A DNA stretch of 64,000 nt, from the NCBI GenBank assembly GCA_029844215.1, contig CM056728.1:9202001-9266000 (forward strand), given 5' to 3'. Under the pieces are notes generated by a model that saw nothing but the letters and a program-made list of their open reading frames with translations, did no database searches and was not told the origin of the DNA. Of the stretch, positions 1 through 10,689 are shown piece after piece (the stretch's first letter is position 1; every line of letters starts with the position of its first letter). The position numbers and the translations under genes were made by a program. The stretch comes from Przewalskia tangutica. Taxonomy: Eukaryota; Streptophyta; Magnoliopsida; Solanales; Solanaceae.

Positions 1-2
1 CC

Positions 3-452
3 AGATATACTCCCAAATCTGGTTGTGGCTTCCTTGTTGAAACCAGTTTTGTTGACAGTTCTATAAACAGTTCAAACATTGTCGCTGTCAACAGATCTGG
101 TCCTAGTTTTGGATCTCTCTTTGACGATAGCTACAAATCTGTTTCCGTCAAAAGGGATATCTCTGTTGGTGATCCTGAACTTGAAGATACTGCTGATCGT
201 CATGTTGGCAAGGCTAAGGATCAATGAAGAGTTATTGTCACCGCTCCCGAGAGTGGTGGAAACAAGCGCCCATGAGAGTGAAGGACATCAACTGGGACAA
301 AAGGAGAAGGTTAAAAATGATGGTCTATCTTATAGCCGAAGGGCTACACCTGTCCCAGATAAGGAATCTGAAGATGAGTTAGGTAAACTTTTCTTCTTTG
401 TCAATAAGGAGATTAAACCACGTTTGAATAAAATAAGTAAAGTAAGGATATG
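3..452 (+). pseudogene. Unrecognised coding fragment, 3' part, frameshifted
   Basis: Frame 3 is open from the window edge to a TGA at 228-230 and reads like a real hydrophilic protein (for example GDPELEDTADRHVGKAKDQ before the stop). The same frame continues as RVIVTAPESGGNKRP. A +1 shift near 270 then leads to HESEGHQLGQKEKV and DELGKLFFFVNKEIKPR, ending at a stop at 451-453. This suggests one ORF broken by a nonsense codon and a frameshift. I recognise no domain. It could be the end of a host gene truncated by the window or a piece of a decayed transposon. The start lies outside the window. Confidence 0.25.
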
Positions 453-453
453 A

Positions 454-949
454 AAATGAAAATGTTTCAAGAAAATTATATTCCTTACACTTTAAATTCA
501 GGAGTTTAATCTCACTTACCTTCCCGTTTAAATATTGGACTGTTATAAAAAACGACCTAAAAAAAGTATGAACTTAGATTGTAATAAATTAAATTTATGG
601 ACAATCCTAAGCAAGGGAAGAGGACTAGAGGACTAAAGACAAGGACTAGAGGACTAGTGACAATCCTGTCACCATCTACGACAGAAGATTCGTCTTTTTA
701 CAGGATAGTAGTGGACACTCAGTCATACAAAGCCTACGGGCGACTTGAGTGGGCCAGATCCGTCACATGACATGATGATATTGGACACTCAGTCATACAA
801 AGCCTATGGGCGACTGGAGTGGTTCAGAGTTACCAGATCTCAATAGATCTGAAGGCCAAGAGATAGGCAGAAAAGAAATTGAACACTCAGTCTGCCAAGG
901 CAACTGGAGTAGGCCAGAGAGTCTAGATTGTATATGATCTAGTTACGAC
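454..949. other. Gene-free stretch leading into the Copia remnant
   Basis: AT-rich, with no usable reading frame. It contains short purine-rich direct repeats near 620-660 (variants of AGGACTAGAGGACTA) and the degenerate ~40-bp repeat listed separately. It may be the 5' untranslated or gag part of the decayed Copia element downstream, but no 5' LTR or primer site can be recognised. Confidence 0.35.
714..920 (+). repeat. Degenerate direct repeat, three copies
   Basis: The motif GACACTCAGTCATACAAAGC, followed by a GGGCGACT-GAGTGG segment, occurs at about 714-752 and 782-823. A shorter, diverged copy (ACTCAGTCTGCCAAGGCAACTGGAGT) lies at about 884-910. Spacing is about 70-100 bp. The function is unknown; internal duplications in the 5' part of the Copia remnant are the simplest reading. 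Confidence 0.5.
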
Positions 950-1269
950 CTAACCACGGTCAAAAGGTTGTTCATATGAAGCAACGCTACCTTCAAAATA
1001 GAAGAAGTTGAAGAGTTTGTCCTCAGAAGGACTTAAGGAATGGGATCACTCTTAAATAAGGTGATACATGTCCTAAATTTGGTGTCAAGGACGTTGTTGG
1101 ACAATATGACTTGAGTTTTTTGCCTCATGTCCCATAGGTCGATAATAACCAAAAGTGGTACAGTAAAATGGTAGCCACGTGGATGATATATTTTGTAATC
1201 CGTGGATCTATGCCATCATAGATTAAGACACGTTTAATAGAAAGTCATTCAAAGAAAATTGAGATTGTT

Positions 1270-1500
1270 GTCATCTGTCAACATAAACCCTCAAATGAAT
1301 GTGAGGTAGGCGAAGAGGTAAAATCACATTTTCGTTCCATCAATGGAAAGAAGCACCGCTCCTCTATAACTTAGTAACACCTACTTGGGTGACTTGGAGT
1401 TTGTACAAATAAAGGGGGGAGACAAGTATGTTGTGATCTTAATTGATGATACAACGTATTGCATCATTTGTTGAAGAACAAAGATGAAATGATTGATTGG
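1270..1500 (+). pseudogene. Copia GAG-pre-integrase/integrase remnant
   Basis: The translation holds the pre-integrase landmark NECEVGEEVKSHFRSINGKK, comparable to the Copia motif CEVC-EAK-F--KPFKS. It is followed by a frameshifted LV-TPT-VTW (compare LVHSDLADF) and GGDKYVVILIDDTTYCII (compare GGKKYFVTFIDDYSRY). The sequence then runs as CKNKDE-like codons and stops at the GC-rich patch near 1495. Several stops and at least one shift make it non-functional. It is the N-terminal part of the integrase of the surrounding Copia element. Confidence 0.7.
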
Positions 1501-1678
1501 CCGTGAAGGCCGACGCACGGCGCCTCTCAGCCGCGGCGCCAGATCGCATCGTCGAAAACTCTCGAGTTTACGAGTCTGCGCCAATGACGCCAGAACTCAT
1601 CGAATTTTGGCACCACTGCCTCTCTGCGCAGGCTACCACGACGGAGCCAAATTGAGCCGCGCGCCTCGGGAGTTCTGA
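1495..1678. other. GC-rich patch with GGCGCC/CCGCGG palindromes
   Basis: A ~180-bp block much richer in G+C than its AT-rich surroundings, containing GGCGCC (about 1519 and 1537), CCGCGG and GCGCGC. It starts where the Copia integrase homology breaks off and ends before the linker/RT part. Similar GC-rich blocks occur inside LTRs elsewhere in this window, but here there is no recognisable LTR around it. The open frames across it are probably not coding. Confidence 0.55.
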
Positions 1679-1989
1679 ATTCTTTGAAGTTATCTTTCCT
1701 TGAAGAGAAAAAAGAAGTAATTGCTCGAGGTTAACAAGAATACGTGAGGGCCTGATTATACGGAATGAGACATTCCAAATCTACAGGACTCAGAAGTTGC
1801 TGACTATCCGGAACCTAATGTTTCAGATCTACTGAACTCAGGGATTCTAGATGTTGAACCAAACCGGAGCAAAGGAGGGGACAAAGACTTGTTCCAGGCC
1901 TTCTAGCTTGTATCGTTGAAATGTACCATGGACAATTAACTAAGAATTGTCAACTCCAAAATCATCGCTTTGGAAAGAAGCTAAAAAGA

Positions 1990-2726
1990 GAGAAATAGAT
2001 TCCGCCAGATATAACCATACTTATGTTATGATTGATCTTCCTCCGGGAAAAGAACCTTTGGATTGTAAAAGTGGATACTCGAGTTGAGTATACATTAGAT
2101 GAATCTATTGACGGGTATAAGAACTCGACTAACATAACATGTGTTCCTATGTGAATAGCTTAATATCCAGGGCCACCGCAGTCCTAGTGACATGGATGTT
2201 GAGACAGTTTTCCAAACCGGAGAGTTGGGCTTGAGGACTGTTGAGCTTCTTCCTGAAATTCCTTATGGTCCCGGAAATGTCTACATTTGGTCCTGGAAGT
2301 TTCAGATAAAACATAAATAATGAATCTGACTACAGAAACATTGACTCTGAAGTTAGAAAGCCAACAGTTGGAAAACCCAAATTCCGAAAGAGGAAGAAGT
2401 AAATAATACGGAACAACCCGGGGGGTTTGAAGTTCCAGGAAAGAGAAGAAAGTTTGTCGGCTTGCCAAATCTCTGTGCGGGCTGAAACAAGCCCAAAGTA
2501 TTGGCACTAAACATGTGATGGTACTCTACTATCGAATGGTATCTCCTCAAATGTATGTTTCAACATGAAATGATATGGGTATTGCAGATGACATCTTATG
2601 AGTTGGAATCCCTAAGACATCTAACAGACTAGTCTGATTCCAAACTCCTTTATGAGGAGCTAGACAGTCTCGTTGAAGTCACTAATGGATTTAAATCATA
2701 GAGTTGATTTAGAATCATGGTGCACC
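1990..2726 (+). pseudogene. Copia reverse transcriptase remnant
   Basis: Landmarks in order: a segment like EID--NHTWELVDLPPGKKPLDCKW (seen as NHTYVMIDLPPGKEPLDCK, about 2000-2070); DGYK/IDKYKARLV-like codons; MDVETVFQTGEL (about 2190-2235; compare MDVKTAFLNGEL); QPGGFEVPGK (about 2415-2445); and KKVCRLAKSLCGLKQAQ (about 2445-2495; compare KVCRLxKSLYGLKQAP). There are many frameshifts and stops. The RT is interrupted at 2727 by the inserted Gypsy LTR. Confidence 0.75.
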
Positions 2727-5700
2727 TATTACACCTCGTAAGTTTAAGGCAATAATTAAGAACATCATTAAAAAAGTAAGATTCGGATATTGAACATAAG
2801 GAATACTTACATATGTTAATACGGAAAATTAGTGTATAATCGGATGTTATCCCGGAATAGTTTTTTGTAAGTACTATACATGTGACGACGAGAATTAATC
2901 ATAGTAGCTGAATTTGTTCCAATGGAGTTATGGAATAATATTGTATTATAAAATTATGACATTGAGGATACGAGGTTTTATGAAATTCTCGGGAATTAAA
3001 GGAAGCGGGAGTTAAGATTTAAAAGAAGTGGGTTTAAGATTTATTAATTGAAGGACTTGGGACCAATGTGTAATAAAGAAAAATCAGATTTTTAATAAAC
3101 CTACACTTTCATCTCCTTCATTCTAATTCAAACAAATTCTCCATCACCCTCCCCTCTCCCCTCACTCCCTCCAGCCGATTTTCACCCTCCCCATAGCCAA
3201 TAAAATTAAGCTTTTTATTTCTCCACCTAGATAAAAATTCTCATCTAAAATTGAAGTCAATTTTGCTCTAAAACTGTGGCAAAACGCGCCACTGCTGTGC
3301 CGAACTGGGCAACCTTTTTTCCAAGTTTTCGGACAAAATTCTTGGAGGAAAACATATAGGAATGATAGATTAACACTATGGGATTCATGCATGATGATTT
3401 GGAGTGAAGAAGGGGGAAGATTGGTGAAGAAAAATCGATAAAACCGTGGGTAAATTCGGACTGGGCAGTGGGCAAATTGTGGGGACTATTTTGGACGAAT
3501 TGGAGGTATAAAATTCTTCTTTCTATGATATAATTGGATTGCATGTTGTTATAATTAATAAAATGAATTTGTGTTAAAGAAAAATTAGAATTTAGACATT
3601 GCATGTGAATATTTTGAATGTTGTAGCCGATATTAGGACTAACTTTACTAATCTTGGAATTATCATAATCGATTATTATGTTGTGAAGTTCGTCGCTGAT
3701 TTTCATGTTGAAATTGGAAGAAAATCTTGACATTTAAGTTATAGTTGTTCATAAGGAATTATTGGAACAAGAATTGGACTATAAGGAATTAAGAAAAGAG
3801 TTGGTTTTGTGAATGTTGGCCGAAGACTTGCTTAAAATTGTTGGATATTGTCGCGTCGAGTTAGGGGCTGATTTTGTGAAGTTTAAATGTTGGAAATTTG
3901 ATTATAAACATGTATATATATGTTGTGGCAATTACTAATACATGTCTTAAATAATTAAAGAGTAAAAAGGGGTATTATGTTGAAGATTGTAGGACATGCA
4001 CTACTTGGTTATTGTTGTTGTCTCTAGAGTTGATGGATTGTTTTAGGATTGTTCTAATATGGATTAAGGACTGAATTAACATGAGAAATAGGTGGAGTAA
4101 TCACCTTGGTCGTTGTAGTTGTCGTATTGCATAAATGTAAAAGAGAAAGAATGTATTATGGTAGCATATATGAAGTACATGGAACTAATTTGGTTATATC
4201 TTGGAATTATGCTTGGTTACTGGTTTGGTTGACATTTGTTGTAAATTGTGGATGTACATATAAACAGGGGAAGTGTTGCCCGAATCTTTATAGAATAGGA
4301 AGTCGTCATTCGATATAAAGTATGCTAAGTGATCATAGAATTAATGAGCGTATTACCATTATTATAGGTTGACGTACTAGACGAGACATATCTTAATATT
4401 GAGTTGATTAGTTCGACTAAGAGGTATGTGAAACTCTTCCTTCTTTCTTTTTGGCATGATTTAATGAAAGTACGGCGGACGTACATGATTCCTACATAGT
4501 CTAACTCTTAAAGATATCCTTCAAGAGAAGTGCCTTTGACTGTCTAGTAAGAAGTTCATTTAATAAATTTATTGAGTTTTCAAAGAATGTTTTAAAATGA
4601 TACATGATATGATAGTGTCTTTTATTTATTCTATTGAGAGTCAAATGATGATTTAAATTGTATAAGTTACTTATGATATTCTACTCGTGTCGGATATGAT
4701 TATATGAATTCACCGAGTTCCTTACTAAAGGGCCGACAATATATACAGATATGATGAATACATGAATTCCACCGAGTCCCTCACTAAAGGGTCGACAATG
4801 TATATAGATATGATGATTCTACCGAGTCCCTCACTAAAAGGCCGGAAATGTATATAGATATGATTCCATGGACATGTATCCATGATGCGGGTATAGATAC
4901 CCATGACAGTAGATATGATTCCATGGATATGTATCCATGATGCGGGTATAGATACCCATGACAATAGATATGATTTCATGGACATGCACTCATGATGCGG
5001 TCATAGATACTCATGACAATAGATATATACATAGGATGATTATATGGATAAGTATTCATGATTACTGATATGACTCTCATTTTGATAGGGCACAATTGAT
5101 TCTCTATTTTCTATGGCCCAGTTAGATTGGTATTTGATAATCTTACATGTCTCATGTTATCTATTGGCCAGTTATGATCTTATTCTGATTTCATATTTTA
5201 CATACTCGACATTATCTGCATCGACTTTCTTTCTGCGTTCATGCCCGCAGGTACAGGTGCTCAGTTTGGTGATCCACCAGTCTAGGATTTCGTTCAGTTG
5301 TTTGGAGAGCTCCTTTGCTTCAGAGCTTGGCCATTTTGGTACATAACATCTTTTTAGACTTATGTATATTTAGGGGCATAACGGGGCCCTGTTCCGTCTT
5401 ATGTCGGTATCCTTCTCATAGAGGTATGTAGACAGTTGTGGGTTGTACTTATATAGGGTTATAAATCTGTATTGGTCAGCCATGTTATTGCACTCTGTGT
5501 TGGGATGTTCCCGTGTATACGTGATACTAATTGATGGCAGCTTTGTCAGCTTGCCTGTTATATTATGTTGGATAGTTATGACTCCCAGGAGGCAGATACA
5601 TTCTTGTGTAAAGGCAGCCTTGTCGGCTTGCCTATTCTGGCATGTTATTGTTGTGGCGTAATGCTGCTGGATTTCATATTTTCCTTAAGTGTTAGTTGGA

Positions 5701-5769
5701 TTATGTGTGACAGGTTAGTATTATGGCGTCCAATTAGGGAGCCGGGTCGCGGCCCATCGGGTCGTGACA
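2727..5769 (+). mobile_element. Degenerate Gypsy-type solo LTR, ~3.0 kb
   Basis: It begins TATTACACCTCGTAAGTTTA, a decayed form of the TGTTACACCCCGTAAATTC start of the intact LTRs at 7258, 12220 and 17152. It ends GGGTCGTGACA, the same terminus as those LTRs. No primer-binding site or internal region follows; instead Copia RNase H homology resumes. Flanking 5-mers are GCACC (2722-2726) and ACACC (5770-5774), a target duplication with one mismatch. This fits a solo LTR left by LTR-LTR recombination inside the older Copia element. Length and layout (minisatellite about two-thirds along) match the Tekay-like LTRs in the window. Confidence 0.75.
4706..5035 (+). repeat. Two minisatellite arrays inside the solo LTR
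   Basis: The first array (about 4706-4860) has three copies of a ~55-60 bp unit built on CACCGAGTCCCTCACTAAAG and TATATAGATATGATGA. The second (about 4861-5035) has three copies of a ~60-bp unit with CATGGACATGTATCCATGATG, GGGTATAGATACCCATGACA and a TAGATATGAT spacer. CATGGA-N-TCCATG and GGTAT-N-ATACC are short inverted repeats. These are internal LTR tandem repeats, comparable in place but not in sequence to those in the other LTR families here. Confidence 0.75.
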
Positions 5770-5774
5770 ACACC

Positions 5775-6450
5775 CATATGCCAGAAGAGATATGCTCAGG
5801 TCACACTGCAATTGACTTGGTGTCGGTTTATAAAAAAAGACCAGTTGAACTAAGGTTCACTAGTGATTCTGGAAATGATAAACATAAGGCATTGAATCGG
5901 ATGTGACGACATCTGAATTATTCGCTTATCTATGATTTATGATATTCTGGATGTCCATTGGTTCTGGGAGAACAAAAATGATGCAAACTGGACATAAGAC
6001 CTAAAGAACACCAATGTGCACGGTGTGTCTTAGGAAAATTCTCTAAGCAAACCTTGCATCGGCTGATTCATGATGGAATCGGAGTTCATCGCTTCGCACA
6101 AAGGATGATGAAAAGTTGAGTAACTTCACAACCTCTTAGAGGATGTCCCTTCTTGGGGTAACTCGTGCCTGCTCTATTTTGACACTGTGAGAGCACGAAT
6201 GACGGCTTATGGGTATATCTGTCGCAGACATCAGACCGGCAGTTGATCGGGTGACACATCCTTGATATCTAAATCAGAAGATATATTGGACCCTTTAATT
6301 AAGGGACAACCCTAAGATCAAGAGTTTTGCCGTCTAGGGGAATGGGCTTAAAACTCAATCACTAAGAACTGATACCGCGGACACCCAACCTAAGAGACTG
6401 GAGATCCCAGGAATTATGTTTAATGGGAAAGCCACGCCGTAAAAGTTCAG
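5775..6450 (+). pseudogene. Copia RNase H / pol C-terminus remnant
   Basis: Several Copia RNase H landmarks are readable across shifts: NDANWT-D (about 5968), MESEFIASHK with EKLSNFTTSLEDVPSWGN (about 6070-6160; compare STMESEFIAL and L-DVPLWG), FDTVRAR (compare LHCDSQAA), YGYICRRHQTGS (compare YNGKSRHIRRRH), DPLIKGQP (about 6290; compare DPLTKGL) and GMGLK followed by DWRSQEL. This is the end of the pol of the Copia element whose RT lies left of the solo LTR. The stretch 5775-5960 itself is poorly conserved. Confidence 0.65.
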
Positions 6451-6993
6451 TAGAGCGCTTCGATGGAAACAAGATCACTTCGGATAATGTTCCTATATAG
6501 AAACATGAATCCAAGGCGGTTCCCGTGATAGACATCAAGTGCTACCTGCAAAGGGGTAAGAGGTTAAGTTTCCAAAACCTATAATAATCCTCAACAGTTG
6601 AGGTTAGGTTTGGGGAAACTTTTAATGGTTTCTAAGACTTGTAAAGTTGGGTATAGCAGAATACCTTGTAGGAGACCACCTACTTAAGTGTGAGGACTAG
6701 CTGGCCTCAATTGAAGCACTTAAGAATCCAAAACGTGTCCATAGCCACAACAGATAAAACTAAAGGAGAAAATAAATAATGGAGAGTTTTTGTATTGGTA
6801 TCATTGTCTAGGCATATACTAAACACTGACGGTTCAAGACATCACGTTCACCGCGAAGTAAATATGTCCGATGATATTCTACTATGGAAGTTTTGAAGCT
6901 CCGGCTACCTCTCCAGATGCAATAACTATCCACTGAAAGATTGCTGAAAGAAAGCACTATATGTGTACACCAAAATCTCTTTCAAGAGGGGAT
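6451..6993 (+). other. Copia 3' untranslated region and polypurine tract
   Basis: No coding potential. It runs from the end of the RNase H homology to a purine tract AAGAGGGGA at about 6984-6992, directly before the LTR start TGTTGGAAAT. This is the usual position of the plus-strand primer. Confidence 0.5.
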
Positions 6994-7257
6994 TGTTGGA
7001 AATTTGCCTTTGGTGTAGGTTGGGTTCACCCATTTTCAATGACTTAAACATCATGGTTCCATATGTTGGAGAACCTGGTTCTCTACTCGTGTGTAATCTA
7101 CTAAGTGAGTAGATGGCCGTAGGGTCAAGAATTGTCAAATTTCATTGAGAAATTGAAGAGATATTGGTCCACGAAGTAAGGTGTTTGAGACGTGGAAGAA
7201 TGAGTGAGACAAATCTACCACATCGGTGGGAAAAGGAAGAATTGTTCATGTTATAAG
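6994..7257 (+). mobile_element. Copia 3' LTR, first segment
   Basis: Begins TGTTGGAAAT after the polypurine tract and is cut at 7257 by the gag-only Gypsy composite. The target duplication ATAAG lies at 7253-7257 and again at 20350-20354. The LTR resumes at 20355. Confidence 0.65.
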
Positions 7258-7734
7258 TGTTACACCCCGTAAATTCAAGGAGTTAGATAAGAACATACCA
7301 AGGAATTTAAGATGTAAAAAGTTGATAGATAAGTTGACAACATGTGTTGGACGGATTTTGAGTTTGCCTTGGAGTGTTGTACCCCAGTTGTTAAGAATTT
7401 TGAGGTGTTTAAAAGGCCTAATGTGTAGTCCGTTAAATCTAGATCCCAACGCAACAAACCGTTAAATCGTTTGGACATCGGAGTCAAAAGTTATGGAAGT
7501 TTCAAGTTTGGTGCGCGCAGCGTGCAGCGATTTCGAAGTGCAGTGGCATAGCCGGACGCGTGCGGGCGCCGTTTGTTCTGGGGTCCTTGGGTTGCAGCAG
7601 CGCGCCGAATGGACAGCGGCGCGGATTGCTGGAACATTTTCGGAAGTGCGCCGTGGCCAGCGGCCGCTGGCGCAAGGCGGCGGGTTTTTCGCGATAAAAG
7701 GCTGAAATCAGGAGATATTTTGTTAAAAACCTAA

Positions 7735-7814
7735 GGGAGGGTGACAAGTGTCCCTCCCATCCCTTTTGACCATATTAGGGCCTATTTTAGGGCCAAGTCT
7801 TGGAAGACTTGGCC
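7735..7814. promoter_or_regulatory. Conserved pair of inverted repeats in LTR 1
   Basis: First: GGGAGGG at 7735-7741 and CCCTCCC at 7752-7758 flank TGACAAGTGT. Second: a perfect palindrome with 11-bp arms GGCCAAGTCTT / AAGACTTGGCC around a 2-base centre (7791-7814). Both are repeated in LTR 2 (12692-12715, 12748-12771), decayed in LTR 3 (17605-17631, 17661-17683), and present in reverse orientation in both LTRs of the chromovirus (34312-34384, 50748-50820). They precede a pyrimidine-rich CTCTCCCTTCTCTCTAG segment. The role is inferred only: candidate promoter or RNA-structure element near the transcript start. Confidence 0.6.
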
Positions 7815-9597
7815 ATTTCATTTCAAAACCCTTCCATGGAAAACCCTCTCCCTTCTCTCTAGTTTTTGGAAGAAAACCTAGCTTTAGAGGAGATTGTTGG
7901 AGCGGCGGCAAGAAGAAAAAGTGTGGGTAAACTTGTGGGTAACGCTGGTGGGCGATTTTGACGGAAAGAGGAGGAAGAAAAAGGGGCTTTTGTGGGCTAT
8001 TCCTTAAGGTAAGAGTTTCCCCTTTCTCTTGGTTATGAGCCTAAGGCTGTTTTATTGTAGTAGTATAGAATTGAGCCTGAGGCTGTTTTATATTGTATAG
8101 ATTTGGATCTTGTTGTCTTGTTAAAAACTGAAATGGGCATGCTAGCCTTAAGATTGTAATTGTTGAAGATGTCTAGGGCTAGATATCATGTTAGACCTAA
8201 GGACTTGGATTGGAAAGTATTGAAAGGGATTTAAGAATTGGTTTATGGTTGGCCAAGAATGGGATGGAAAGTATTGGGTTATTTTGTATTATTGTGGGGT
8301 GTTGGGTTATTGAATTCGACCTTAACAAAGGTGGCAAGTTAGTAGAAGCAAAGGAAGTGCCGTCCAAATTGTCGTAGAATTTAGGGACTTTGCACTTAGT
8401 TGATTCTACGTTCGCTAGAGTTTGATAGGCGTTTCATGACTTATAGGATTGAAGTGCTACGGTAGCATATTCTACTTAAGGCGATAATACGGTGGAGCAT
8501 TTTGCTTATTGTCGACAATCGTCGCGAGGTATGTGATTCTTCCTATCCTCTTGACATGACTATTTGTAAAATATATAGTGCGGTAGCCGCTTGAGTGTTA
8601 AAGGAATTTTATTTCCCTTTTGTGCCTTGATTTGATATGAAGTGTTAAGGGCCGTTGTGTGAAAATAGTAGTAAAGTCTTATCCGCTGGTACTTGTTTTC
8701 GGTGGTTAAAGAATGAGCCCTATTGGTCTCATAAATGTTTATAGTGGTAATTGGTTGGTTTAAAACATAAAGTGTTATAACGGCTTTATGGGAAGTTTGT
8801 TATAACCGCTTTATGTAGCTAAAAGAATGGTTTGTTGTTTTCAAAAGATAAGAGACGTGACTTGTAATTGACCTAAATGGTGTTGAAAAGTATAAAACCT
8901 AATTCGTGAGATATGAATACTTGGTTTTTAAAAGAATAACGTTACAATTTCGGAAATGGGAATAAGGATCGAACAAGCCAACGGCGTCGATAAAGGAAAG
9001 AAGTAATGACATTAATCATATTAAAACCAGAGAAACCTCCATCTGCATAGAAGCTAAGATAAGACAAAATGGCATTACATTTCCTAGATCATGGTCATTT
9101 AATGAGAATTATTGAAATCAAGTTTTGATCTTCTTAAAAATTCCAAAGTAAGGAATTCGATTTTCTAAAGGAAAAGAGACTTAAGAATTTGAAGTATTTT
9201 GGTTTAAAAGAAAGGCATGATTTTGTCTTGACTTGTTTTATTAATCATAAAGTGTTGTAATAGTTTTATGGGAGGTTAGTTATAACGACTTTATGAAAAT
9301 AAAGAAATGGTTTCATTAATAGATTTAAAATGGTAACTTGATTTTGGGAAAAGGAAGTAACTCGTTTTCAAATATTGAACTTCGTGATGGAAAAACATAA
9401 GTGACTTGTTTATAAAAGGTAGGAGTATCTTGATCCTAAAGGGTTAAGTACTTGGGTTTTAAATGGTATACTTGACATTGTGTTAAGAAATATTTATAGT
9501 ACCTTGAGTTGTGTAACGCCTATGCTTGTAGTGATAGCTTCGTGTGCAAGTGTTGTATTTATGTGCTACCGCGCCTCGTTGGAGGCGGCTATCCGTT

Positions 9598-9850
9598 GAT
9601 TGATGGACATACCGACACGTTGGGTAGCCAGGTGTGCTTCCATTAGGGGTGTTGTTATTGTTATTTGATCGGACATCCGACACGTTGGGTAGTCGCGGGT
9701 ATGCTTCCACGGTGAGTATTCTCTTGTTAGTTGTTTGGACATACCGACACGTTGGGTAGCCCACGGGTATGCTTCCACAAGATTGTTATCTTGTTATCTC
9801 CTTTGGGCATACCGAAACGCCGTTGGATGGTCCACGGGTATGGGCCCACT
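9598..9850 (+). repeat. Minisatellite in LTR 1
   Basis: Four imperfect copies of a ~60-75 bp unit centred on GGACATACCGACACGTTGGG, followed by TAGCCCACGGGTATGCTTCCA and a T/G-rich spacer. Equivalent arrays lie at about 14566-14815 and 19472-19712 in LTRs 2 and 3, with small indels between copies. Confidence 0.85.
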
Positions 9851-10488
9851 AGGGCGGCTCCAGGGCCGTGCTTATACTGAGGTGAGATCTTGGGGCACGG
9901 CCTTTGCGGAGTTAAATTCGGGTTGTATTTGAGTGATGATTTCACGCACGAGTCCCTATCTTGATATGGCTTTTAAGTTGTGGTGTTGTAATTTGGTTAT
10001 CATACATGTCTCCGCTTTATATAGACTATTATGATTTCATTTACTGATTTTACGCCACATACTTGGTACTGTTATCTTGACCTCGCCCGGAGCTGCGTTC
10101 ATGCCGCAGTTGAGGTACATAGCTTGCGATCCACTCTCTTAGGATCGCTGTTCGGTTCTCGGAAAGCTCCATATCTCGGAAGCTTGTCTGTGGTACGGTT
10201 CCCAAGTAGTAGACTTTTGTATATTCGGGGCATGGCGGGCCTGTCCGTCATTATGGTTTCAAAATTCTTAGAGGTCTGTAACCTTTGTTGTGGCGAGTTT
10301 GTATGAGATGTAACTGTTCAAGTTTTAAATTATGTATAAAAAATGTAACCGTTTGGGTTAGCCTACTTTCTTATTTCACTGTTTTCATTCTTGAGTTTTT
10401 ATTTCAGCTGGTTTTTATCTGATGTTGTATCACTAGGGTGCCCGGGGTAATGCACCAGTCACTGGCCCGGGTTCGGGTCGTGACAAAG

Positions 10489-10500
10489 TGGTATCAGAGC
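10489..10500 (+). promoter_or_regulatory. Primer-binding site (tRNA-iMet), unit 1
   Basis: TGGTATCAGAGC lies three bases after the LTR end (CGTGACA|AAG). It is the standard complement of the 3' end of plant initiator tRNA-Met, used to prime minus-strand DNA synthesis. Confidence 0.9.
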
Positions 10501-10689
10501 AGTTAATCCTCGGAGAGTGTCTACAGACCGTATCCAGTAGAGTCTTGATTATCGGTGTGTTGTGCACCACATCTATAATCAGGAGGCTATAGGATATTTA
10601 GGATTGGTTTCCATTCTTCTCACTCGAGATCGTGCCTTAGAGCGGTGTTATAAGTTGGACTCCTCCAGCGTGTTCTTTGTATACCGATG

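Larger units (their letters stand above)
950..6993 (+). mobile_element. Decayed Copia retrotransposon interrupted by a Gypsy solo LTR
   Basis: Conserved Copia pol blocks appear in the right order on the + strand: pre-integrase/integrase (about 1270-1490), reverse transcriptase (about 1990-2700), then RNase H (about 6060-6450). A purine tract AAGAGGGGA and an LTR start TGTTGGAAAT follow at 6994. The RT and RNase H blocks are separated by an inserted LTR (2727-5769). All frames carry many stops and shifts, so the element is ancient and inactive. No 5' LTR is recognisable. The copy lacks much of the integrase core and the integrase-RT linker: only ~500 bp separate two blocks that are normally over 1 kb apart. 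Confidence 0.75.
7258..10485 (+). repeat. LTR 1 of the gag-only composite
   Basis: 3228 bp from TGTTACACCCCG to GGTCGTGACA. In order it holds a conserved 5' segment, a GC-rich block (about 7505-7690), two inverted repeats (7735-7758 and 7791-7814), a polypyrimidine/U5-like segment, a minisatellite (about 9598-9850) and a terminal GC-rich stretch. It is the best preserved of the three copies and is directly followed by the primer site. Confidence 0.9.

Noticed and set aside
7246..7487. Overlapping open frames at the start of each gag-only LTR on both strands
   Set aside because: They repeat in all three LTRs by common descent and have no codon-like conservation. Indels between copies shift them freely.
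9483..9945. Open frames across the LTR minisatellites (also about 14456-14814 and 19535-19868)
   Set aside because: Repeat units of near multiple-of-three length create long frames without coding meaning.
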